From CBDUXT01 sp965371245 (lineage in GTDB: Bacteria > Planctomycetota > Phycisphaerae > UBA1845): 25,124 nucleotides of DNA. The number at the start of each line of letters is the position of its first letter. Within the stretch, counting starts at the first letter, position 1. The notes below the pieces were generated by a model. The model saw nothing but the letters and a program-made list of their open reading frames with translations, made no database searches and was not told the DNA's origin. A program made the position numbers and the translations under genes. Shown here piece by piece: positions 16,501 through 22,687 of this stretch. The DNA is taken from assembly GCA_965371245.1 (NCBI GenBank), contig CBDUXT010000082.1:1-25124 (forward strand), written 5' to 3'.

Positions 16501-16920
16501 GAACGTGTCCGTCTGATACCCCTTGAGAGTCGTCGTCGGCTCTTCGCCGAACTGCACCTCACGCGACGTGGTCCGGATGACCTGATCGAGCTGATTCACT
16601 GTGAGGAGCGTCACGTGGCCAACCGGATCGGGGTGGCCGTTCGGGTCGGTGATGCTGATGACGTTGCCGACGCGGTCGTAGTCAAAGGTCGTCGTCAACG
16701 CGAAGTTGGGCCCTGCCGGAAGCGACGGAGCCGGGCACAAGTCCGGAGGCACCGGAGGGGCCATCGCCGCAGGCGCATCTACGACTTGGTCCTTCAGGTA
16801 CCCGAGCTGATCGCCGGCGTCGTAGTAGGTGTACACGTCCATGCGTCGGTGGCCGCTGCCGTTGTCGGGCAGGGTGTGTGACGTCATCTGGCCGAACTGG
16901 TTGAAGGTATAGTCCTCCAC
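13555..16920 (-). CDS. RHS/YD-repeat surface protein, 5' and 3' disrupted
   Basis: The 1121-residue open frame consists almost wholly of YD repeats such as YDGINRRTR, YDALNRLI and YDYRNQMVEYDD, which form the wall of an RHS cocoon. The C-terminal core is canonical: YFYNGWRVCEE, HFYHTDDLYNVMALTDATG, YDYEDYGRP, NPYLFTGRRYDPE and LYYDRTRYPDP-type GRF. Near residues 803-822 there is a four-cysteine insert (C-x5-C-x5-C-x6-C) resembling disulfide-rich spacers. Both ends are abnormal. The frame starts at a GTG in the middle of a YD unit whose first half (16921-16990) is in the same frame upstream. It stops at a TAG just before the conserved terminus, which continues at 13554-13339. The protein may be an exported wall-associated or secreted RHS protein in origin. 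Whether it is still made is uncertain. Confidence 0.9.
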   Translation of the reverse strand: MEDYTFNQFGQMTSHTLPDNGSGHRRMDVYTYYDAGDQLGYLKDQVVDAPAAMAPPVPPDLCPAPSLPAGPNFALTTTFDYDRVGNVISITDPNGHPDPVGHVTLLTVNQLDQVIRTTSREVQFGEEPTTTLKGYQTDTFYDANDNVARVDIQNVDEAGAEVKTNKHFTTIYEYDIINYMTRHCEEVGEFTVPVPMGPALPTCDGLPPVELLTEFITTEYVYDGNRNQLLQRMGEVVEGRQVNNAVRTLYDERDLPFQITRGTDVLDPVLTQPGQSTTQIDYDHNKNPIRISQGIEDSPRIAEFAYDGFDRSVSSTDPMGNINRYNYDANSNVVAERHDGEVLDVLGGSANDRLTEATRVYDELDRLTRSDIQFFDTESQAPIDDGESTTVIGYTDNSQLLTVTNDNNHATTIVYDTVNRRRVVTDARGNTLTHAYDKNSNLLEVLSFEKSDVAGASDESFTTSFNYDNLDRLVTSIDNVGNTNTIAYDSRDNNTRMIDALGNVVRYAYDGINRRTRTTRELRDTGDGTGTVTGTIVTSTTWDDTSRVTGRTDDSGNTESYVYDALNRLIVTRMEDGTLHQVGTGATWALLQPAPDLGGFTSGYDVHHNRTLYTDANGSVSRSNQPTDFDLLNRLTRRVIVPGAGVSTDTTLEKYAYDGLSRLVRAEDNDSVVARSFDSLSRVTRETLTIAKGAPDQTIGTTESLYDGVGNMLSCTYPGQRVIECSFDVLERKQQATDTTGGGSDLIARYDYVGQGCVARRDYGNGTRVVDAYDGITGIPNPSGDFGVKQVIGTRHTMIGTVCAVDADCPNGNTCDASSGSCVIDDRTYTWDRVYNKTQRNDVRVGGPQRTHAYTYDSIYRLIHSVKTPPTPTVGTTSYALDGVGNRTTVTGGSDPGVYTMDPTTDPATHEPADRQCNQYTTTPFDGRTYDRNGNLISIDESQPTQIGITYDYRNQMVEYDDAPAGRRHTYAYDALGRRIARTIDADSPAPDETRYFYNGWRVCEEQDAATATQATYVYGLYIDEVLSMQRGGADHFYHTDDLYNVMALTDATGNVVERYDYEDYGRPLDENGTPIAESAIGNPYLFTGRRYDPECEWYYDRTRYPDPSSGRFTTRDVRGV

Positions 16921-19856
16921 GATCGACGGAATGCGGTGCTGCGTGTGGCACCGGTTGCCGCGACTGTCGTAGTCGTGGAAGGTGGCGTTGCCCCGGCCGG
17001 TAGGCCCGACATGTTGGGGTAGCTGATGCCAACGGGCGGGTCGAACGTCGCCCCCGACGGCTGAAGCGTCCAGGCGAACGGTGGCGCGGCGCCATCCGGC
17101 ATGGGCATCGGCACGTCGTCGTGGTGCACCTGGTTGAGGGTGATCACCGTGCCGTCGGGCGCAGGCGCGCCACCGATGCTCATGGAGCCGGCCTTGACGG
17201 TCATCTTGAGCCCGACGATCTCTTGAACGGTCAACTCGGTATCGACGCTCGTGCTGTAAGCGAAACTGTTGGTTGCATTCAGCTTTGGGAGCAGTACCGG
17301 CGTGGGCAGCGTGTTCTCCGCGTTCGGGATCACCACCAGCGGGAACGACAGTGACGGAAACGTTCCGGGATCGATCAGTGTTCCACCAAGATGCGTGGCG
17401 GTGCCCCCATCCACGTGCAGCCTCGCCGCGCCCGACGGTAAGCTCTCGAAGCTGAATCGGCCGTCAACATCGGACAGCACGGCGGGCAGTGGTAGTCCGG
17501 CGAACGTAAAAACGCAGGTGGCGCCTTGGATCGGCTGATTACCGTTGTCAAGCACAACGCCGGAGAAGCGAGTCGGCAGTGTCTCCTGCCGGTTCACACC
17601 GACAATCGAAAAGACCGCGGGCCCGCCGGCGTTGCCGGGGAACGTCGCCTCCACCACATTGTTTCCGGGCTGCAGGCCGAGCTGGAAGTCGACTGTCGCG
17701 TGGCCGGTGTTGCTCGTGCTCACGGTAGCGGTGTTCTCACCGTTAACGGCCCCGCCGCCCTGGACCACGGTGAAGGTCACCGGGATCCCTTCCGCGCCGT
17801 TACATCCATCGTTGACCCAGACGCGTATCGGCTCCGGCGTCAACGCCCCCGCCTCCGCACGTTGCTGATTGCCGCTTCCGATGTTGATCTGCGTCGGTGG
17901 TCGGGCCGTGGCGGACGCACAGAACACAACCTCGCCGATGACGTCCTTGGATGTCACCGTCACGCGGTTGTTCCCGTGGCCCGCGTCCGTGCCGAGCCTA
18001 AGAAACGCCTGGGCGTTGCCCATGGCGTCGGTCCGAACCTGAACGGAAATCTGACCGGCCCCGCCAGCGGTTTCAGAGAGTCGTCCGTTGCTTCGCGTGG
18101 CCGTGAACGTAACGAGCTTGTTGGCGAAGGGTGTAACACCGCGGACTATGTTTACGACAAGCGGCTGGTCGAGTTCCATTTCGACGAAGTCGTCCTGGCC
18201 GTTCCCCGAGATGATACTCAAGGTCGCCGTTTCCGATGAAGCGACAACCTGGGAGACAGAAATCTGTGTTCCCGCAGCGTTCCCTACACCGTCGGTCGCC
18301 GTCACGGAAAGGACGGTGTTGCCAGCTAGGAGCGGCACGTTGCGGGCAAGAAACGAACCGTTCGTTCCGATGCCCACGTTGACGTCGGCGGGGATTCCGT
18401 TGACGTCCACGCTGAGATTCATGAACCCGCTGAGCCGGTCGCCCACGCGCCCGGCCACGTCCACAGTGCCCGCGACCAGCTGAGCACCGCTCGACGGCGT
18501 GTCGATGAAGACCGTCGGAGGCGAGCTGTCCTGCGTGACAGTTGTAAACGTCGTCGCGCTGCGCGCACCGTCGCATGACGAGATACTCGTGAACGCCACG
18601 GAATCCACGAAATCGGCGGTTAGCGGTATTGACACCTGAAATGTACCGGTCGTCACCGGAACCTGTTGCAAGGCAGACAAACTCTCTACCTCGATCGTGG
18701 TGCCGGTTTCGGCCGAACCAGTGAGGAGAATGGCGTTGTTGGCGGTCACCGCAGGATGAGCGTCGATCACCGGCGCCACCGGAATGACGCCCAGCGTCAG
18801 CGGCAGCGCGTTCGATTGGAGGAGCACGCCGTTGATGTCCGCGAGAGCGTTACTGACAAAGACGGAGAATGTCGTGCAAAGCGGCAAGGGCGATGCAAAC
18901 GTGTAGGTGGCCGACCGGCCGTCAAGCGCCAGTGCCCCGGACAGAGGAAAGGATGGATTGCCGGAGGCGTCCACCAGAAAGCAGGTTTGCGAACTGAACC
19001 GCGTCGGGTCGATCGCACCACTAAACGAAACTTCTATGCTAGCGTCATCGCCGTCCTTGCGCCGGACCTGCGTGACGGTCGGTACCGATCCAGTCGTCGT
19101 TGGGAACGACCGGCCCTTGGCCAGCGAGAACGTGGCGACGTCCAGTGCGTTGACGCATCCATCGACGTTGAGGTCCGCCTGGGGATCGAAACCCACATCG
19201 CCGCTACAGCGACCCAGCGATAACACGAGCAAAGTTCCGTCGGTCGCGTTCACGACGCCCTCGCGGTTGGCATCGCCCTGTAGGATGTTGAAACGAAAGA
19301 CCGCTTGGCCGCCGCGAACGCCGTCGCCCGACGGAAGGATGGGCGCGCCGGGATCCGCGATCTCCCCGTCGAGCTCATTTCCGCCCAGATCCACAACGCT
19401 GAAGTCAACGGCTAGCGTCAAGCGATCATCGCGGATGGGTGCCGGAAAGGTGACCGTGAGCGTATTCGTTGTGGCGTTGAACGTCGTTGAGAGTCCCCCC
19501 ACGACCCCACCTGTGACCGTCCAGGCCGAGATCGATCCGGGTGGCACGGTCACGGTTTCGTCGAAGCCGATGCGCACCTCGTTCACACCTGCGTTATCGA
19601 CGACCCAGTCTTGTGGTGTGGGCGAGACTGACGCGATGCGCGGGGGTGTCGCATCGCTTCCGCCGGCGAGGCTTACGGGTACGCGCTCTGGTTCCTGGGT
19701 CGTGCCGCGCGGAGGAACCTTGTCGCCTTTAGATCGTTGCGTCCTGCGCTGGCTTTCTCGGGGAGGTTGTTGGCCCTGCGCGCCTAGCCACCCGAAGCCG
19801 GCTGCAATAGCCAGGACAAGGGCCGGTGGGACGATTCGTCGATTTCGTAGCAACAT
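16884..19856 (-). CDS. Secreted dockerin and Ig-like protein, likely N-terminal half of RHS protein
   Basis: This is a 990-residue exported protein. A signal peptide or membrane anchor (basic start, hydrophobic residues about 9-26) is followed by a dockerin type I module at about 194-245, with calcium loops GDANREGVVNATD and ADLNVDGCVNALD. Several Ig-like or invasin-like segments follow, including one with TATDGVGNAAGT, one with VTFTATRSNGRLSETAGGAG, and VTFTVVQGGGAVNGENTATV. Then comes a carboxypeptidase-regulatory-like part (GVVLDNGNQPIQGA, DVDGRFSFESLPSG). The natural sequence ends at PNMSGLPAGAT near 16990. The remaining 33 residues are Ser/Thr/Arg-rich and lie out of frame over YD-repeat DNA. 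I infer that this ORF and the RHS ORF were one gene. The start ATG at 19856 follows gaggag with good spacing. Confidence 0.87.
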   Translation of the reverse strand: MLLRNRRIVPPALVLAIAAGFGWLGAQGQQPPRESQRRTQRSKGDKVPPRGTTQEPERVPVSLAGGSDATPPRIASVSPTPQDWVVDNAGVNEVRIGFDETVTVPPGSISAWTVTGGVVGGLSTTFNATTNTLTVTFPAPIRDDRLTLAVDFSVVDLGGNELDGEIADPGAPILPSGDGVRGGQAVFRFNILQGDANREGVVNATDGTLLVLSLGRCSGDVGFDPQADLNVDGCVNALDVATFSLAKGRSFPTTTGSVPTVTQVRRKDGDDASIEVSFSGAIDPTRFSSQTCFLVDASGNPSFPLSGALALDGRSATYTFASPLPLCTTFSVFVSNALADINGVLLQSNALPLTLGVIPVAPVIDAHPAVTANNAILLTGSAETGTTIEVESLSALQQVPVTTGTFQVSIPLTADFVDSVAFTSISSCDGARSATTFTTVTQDSSPPTVFIDTPSSGAQLVAGTVDVAGRVGDRLSGFMNLSVDVNGIPADVNVGIGTNGSFLARNVPLLAGNTVLSVTATDGVGNAAGTQISVSQVVASSETATLSIISGNGQDDFVEMELDQPLVVNIVRGVTPFANKLVTFTATRSNGRLSETAGGAGQISVQVRTDAMGNAQAFLRLGTDAGHGNNRVTVTSKDVIGEVVFCASATARPPTQINIGSGNQQRAEAGALTPEPIRVWVNDGCNGAEGIPVTFTVVQGGGAVNGENTATVSTSNTGHATVDFQLGLQPGNNVVEATFPGNAGGPAVFSIVGVNRQETLPTRFSGVVLDNGNQPIQGATCVFTFAGLPLPAVLSDVDGRFSFESLPSGAARLHVDGGTATHLGGTLIDPGTFPSLSFPLVVIPNAENTLPTPVLLPKLNATNSFAYSTSVDTELTVQEIVGLKMTVKAGSMSIGGAPAPDGTVITLNQVHHDDVPMPMPDGAAPPFAWTLQPSGATFDPPVGISYPNMSGLPAGATPPSTTTTVAATGATRSTAFRRSWRTIPSTSSAR

Positions 19857-19867
19857 CCTGCTCTCCT

Positions 19868-19887
19868 CAACGCACGAATCAGCGTGC
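19868..19887 (-). promoter_or_regulatory. 5' leader stem-loop before the 990-residue gene
   Basis: The arms acgcacg (19868-19874) and cgtgcgt (19881-19887) pair perfectly around a 6-nt loop, directly upstream of the gaggag ribosome site on the minus strand. It could shield or expose the ribosome site, or be a terminator remnant of the gene upstream; no T-run follows. Confidence 0.45.
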
Positions 19888-19950
19888 GTCCAGCCTTGTA
19901 AGCTCCTGCACTCGCAGCGCGGTCATCGCCCGAACAGCGGTACGACCCGC

Positions 19951-21390
19951 CTAATCGGCGCACGGCACGGAGCCCGGAACGAAGGGAAACTGCTGCCCCG
20001 CGAAGGCGTCCAGCGCACGCGTGACATCGACGATGGTGATCTTGAAATCTACTGGTTCCGGTTGGATGTCCGCCCGCGCCTTGATCGGTGCCGTGGGCGC
20101 GTTCTTGAACTTGTCCAAAATGGCCACGACGTCGAAGGTGACATCGACGGTCCCGTTGGGTGCCGTCCAGAGGCCAGCGCCGCCGTCGAAGACCCCGACG
20201 GCATCTCTCCAACGCGATGTGGGCAGCAGCAGCGCTTCCGAGAACGCTTCCTCCGCGTCGAGCGCGCAGCCGCTGTTGATCGACTGGACGGCGTACACGC
20301 TGTTCGGAACGATGCCCTCGTGAAAGACGTGGACGAGGCCGACGGTGCTCCAGTCCATGAAGAACGGATCGCACTGCAGCGATGCGGACTTGAAGGTGGG
20401 CGGGGTCGTGTCATCCTTCCCGCTCAGCTCGCTGACGTCGAAGGGCACACCGACCCACATCTCAACGTTGTTCATGACGTCAAATGGCGGGGCCAGGTCT
20501 TGGAACGTGACGCGCACCGCCTGGTTTGTCCCTGTGGCTGTATTCTCAAACGAGAGCGATCGGTTCTTGGCGCTGACCTGCAGCTGCCCTTGGTCGTCGG
20601 GAATAAAATCAGATTCCGGCGTGACTGGCCGCACCGCTATGACGCCGGGGGTGAATGTGAAGGGCACGGAAGACGCGTTCTCGTCGGCAAGCGCCGTGCC
20701 GGCGTCGAGTTGAATCTCGAATCGACCGCAGGCGTCCGGGGAGGCATTGAAGACGACCTCGGCGAACACATCGTTGACGCCCTGTTCGGCGATCACGGTC
20801 GAGAGGTCCGAGGTAATCGCGTTCACGAAGACGCTACCATCGCCCGTATTGATAATCAGGCTGAAATCCGGGTCAAGGGCTGGCTGCGTCGGGCAGGCCT
20901 CGCAAGCCGTGATGAGGTTGTGTTTCTCGAAGAAATTGGTCGCAGCCATATCGACCGTGACCGTGCCGACGGAACTGGGATCCGGGACAACGACAACGTC
21001 GAGGGAATAGCCCAGTAGCGCGAATGTGTTCGGGTCAAGGAGGAACTTGACTGAGACGCTTCCACCAGGCGCGGCAGAAGCTACCGGTTGTTCCGTACGG
21101 ATTACTTCGGTGAGCGCCGTTTGTCGTGCGACGTCGGTGTCAGCGATTCCGCGATCGTCGAGTAGCTGGCGCGCGACGTCGAGAATGTTGACCACGCCGT
21201 CACCGTTGACGTCCGCAACTGGCCGAAAACCGCCAGATCCAGCCTTGCACCCTAGTGATTCCTGAACAAGCCGAGAAGCATGCGCATCAATTCCCCGCGA
21301 GGCGGGGGGCGGGCTCGCAAGTAAGAGTTGAGGGGAGACCAACGCTGCGCCGATAGTCGCGCAGCCGACAACGACACCGATCGGCTTCAT
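19951..21390 (-). CDS. Secreted dockerin protein with possible cohesin-like domain, 479 aa
   Basis: This is an exported protein with a clear signal peptide (core about residues 4-25, cleavage near LLLA-SPPP). A dockerin-like calcium loop, ADVNGDGVVNILDVARQLL, lies at 59-77, unusually close to the N-terminus. Residues of about 107-253 (GGSVSVKFLLDP, LLGYSLDVVVVPDP, VFAEVVFNASPDACGRFEIQ) have the strand pattern of a cohesin-like fold, though I hold this loosely. A second, degenerate dockerin-like helix (VDVTRALDAFAGQQFPF) is near the C-terminus, after a helical link. The ATG at 21390 follows agggg, 3 nt away. The gene is first in the minus-strand cluster and lies 94 nt before the 990-residue gene, so an operon is plausible. 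No enzymatic motif is seen. Confidence 0.85.
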   Translation of the reverse strand: MKPIGVVVGCATIGAALVSPQLLLASPPPASRGIDAHASRLVQESLGCKAGSGGFRPVADVNGDGVVNILDVARQLLDDRGIADTDVARQTALTEVIRTEQPVASAAPGGSVSVKFLLDPNTFALLGYSLDVVVVPDPSSVGTVTVDMAATNFFEKHNLITACEACPTQPALDPDFSLIINTGDGSVFVNAITSDLSTVIAEQGVNDVFAEVVFNASPDACGRFEIQLDAGTALADENASSVPFTFTPGVIAVRPVTPESDFIPDDQGQLQVSAKNRSLSFENTATGTNQAVRVTFQDLAPPFDVMNNVEMWVGVPFDVSELSGKDDTTPPTFKSASLQCDPFFMDWSTVGLVHVFHEGIVPNSVYAVQSINSGCALDAEEAFSEALLLPTSRWRDAVGVFDGGAGLWTAPNGTVDVTFDVVAILDKFKNAPTAPIKARADIQPEPVDFKITIVDVTRALDAFAGQQFPFVPGSVPCAD

Positions 21391-21958
21391 CCGCCCCTAC
21401 CAACCGCCATCCAGGCGGTTCTGTATCTCATTGGGCCAGCCTCTTCGTCGCCACCGGTATGTGTACCGGCCGTGCCGCGAACAGTCGTTAACCTCCTGGA
21501 ACGGACTGCCTGCGTCCAGGACATCTCTTGGGCGGCTTGGACCGGTGAAGCGAGTTGGGTCGAAAAGTTGTCCCCCGCATCGTGGAATGGCCCTGGATCC
21601 AGTCCTGGTCGCCGTCGCTCCGCGTTCCTTGGGAAAGGCCCGCCTCCGTGATCCGTTGAACTGTGGAGTCGCTGGCCGGTTTTCAGACCAACATGGTCGG
21701 GGCGGTCCGGCTGTTGTGCAGACCCGGCCGACGGACTCAGGCCCCACGACCGTTCGACAAGTTTCGTCAGGACGGTCATCGTCGTCACTCCCAACGGCGA
21801 CAACAGCCGCCGAATCCAAGCAACCGCGGGAGCGGAACAGGAAATGCCCGAAAGCGCGGTTCGAGAAAATGCCTGGATCGTCGCGTGTCGTGTTTTTCTG
21901 TTTCCATTTCCACGGTCTCCAGAAACCCTCAAGCGAGCCGCCCTCCTCAACCGAAAAC
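21391..21958. other. Divergent control region between surface cluster and sigma/kinase operon
   Basis: Long open frames cross this region on both strands (for example 21387-22232 minus), but none has family character. They look like chance frames in high-GC DNA. I treat the stretch as a divergent intergenic region. A small palindrome ccggta/taccgg lies near 21459-21474. A promoter for the minus-strand cluster was not identified. Confidence 0.4.
21402..21420 (-). promoter_or_regulatory. 5' leader stem-loop before the 479-residue gene
   Basis: The arms aaccgcc (21402-21408) and ggcggtt (21414-21420) pair perfectly around a 5-nt loop. On the minus strand it stands a few bases before the ribosome site and ATG. 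Its place matches that of the stem-loop before the next gene of the cluster. Confidence 0.45.
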
Positions 21959-21972
21959 GGGCCATTTGGCCC
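21959..21972. promoter_or_regulatory. Palindrome upstream of -35, possible operator
   Basis: The arms gggcca and tggccc pair perfectly around a 2-nt centre. The palindrome ends 5 nt before the -35 hexamer of the sigma/kinase promoter. A regulator binding site is possible, but no regulator is known. Confidence 0.35.
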
Positions 21973-21977
21973 ATTTC

Positions 21978-22006
21978 TTGGCTTGCCGACCGGGTTCTGC
22001 TATAAT
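21978..22006 (+). promoter_or_regulatory. Sigma70-type promoter of the sigma/kinase operon
   Basis: TTGGCT (21978-21983) is separated by 17 nt from a consensus TATAAT (22001-22006). Transcription should start near 22013, giving a leader of about 110 nt before the ECF gene at 22122. The leader contains a minimal upstream ORF, ATG-ATT-TAG (22113-22121), whose stop touches the gene's ATG. Confidence 0.6.
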
Positions 22007-22121
22007 TCAGGCCCATCGTGCTTGGAAGGGTCGATAGGGCTTCGCACTCATATGTACGGGCGCCATTTAGGCCGAAACCGGGCAGGTGAATCCAGTTTTC
22101 TTGCAGGAGAAGATGATTTAG

Positions 22122-22687
22122 ATGACGGCGTTGTGTCCATCCGAGGTCACGCGAATCCTCGCGACCCTCAGCGACGGGGATCGGGTGCTGCCGCGGAGCT
22201 TCTGCCTTTGATCTACGATGAGCTGCGGGCACTGGCCGGGCGATTCATGCAAGACGAGCGGTGCGACCACACGCTGCAGGCGACCGCGTTGGTTCACGAA
22301 GCGTTCGTCAAGTTGGCTGACGGCGAGCCGGGAAAGTGGGAAGACCGTCGGCACTTCTTCCGCCTGGCGGCGGCGGTGATGCGTCACATACTGGTGAGCC
22401 ACGCGCGGTCGAAGTCCCGCCAGAAGCGCGGTGGGAACGGTCGAAGACTCCCGCTGGACGATGCCGTTGCCTTGTTCGAGGCCCGGTCTACGCATTTGGT
22501 GGCGCTCGACGAGGCGTTGGACCAACTCGCGACGGTCGAGAAAAGGAAGGCGCGGGTCGTCGAACTGCGTTTCTTTGGCGGGCTCGGCGTCGAGGAGACG
22601 GCCGACTTGCTCGATGTGTCGCCCCGGACGGTCAAGAGCGATTGGAGCTTCGCGAAGCTCTGGCTTCTCCGCGAGATGAGCGCGTGA
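22122..22687 (+). CDS. ECF sigma factor (planctomycete kinase-linked type), one-base frameshift
   Basis: This is a predicted RNA polymerase sigma factor of the Sigma70_ECF type common in planctomycetes. Family similarity is continuous only across two frames. From the ATG at 22122 the N-terminus SEVTRILATLSDGDR reads in one frame, which then stops at 22209. The rest, from GAAAELLPLIYDELRALAG on, reads in the -1 frame. One G added to the GGG at 22183-22185 would restore a 188-residue protein of normal length. Region 2 includes ATALVHEAFVKLADG and HFFRLAAAVMRHILVSHAR. Region 4 is VVELRFFGGLGVEETADLLD and VSPRTVKSDWSFAKLWL. A GTG at 22133 in the second frame could start an odd but intact protein. 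The TGA overlaps the GTG start of the kinase gene by 4 nt, so the two are co-translated. Confidence 0.9.

Noticed and set aside
18907..21018. Plus-strand frame of 703 codons
   Set aside because: It crosses two real minus-strand genes and their gap; sequence is low-complexity and without domains.
21387..22232. Minus-strand frame of 281 codons opposite the sigma gene leader
   Set aside because: No family likeness; it covers the promoter and the start of the sigma gene, so it is more likely a chance frame.
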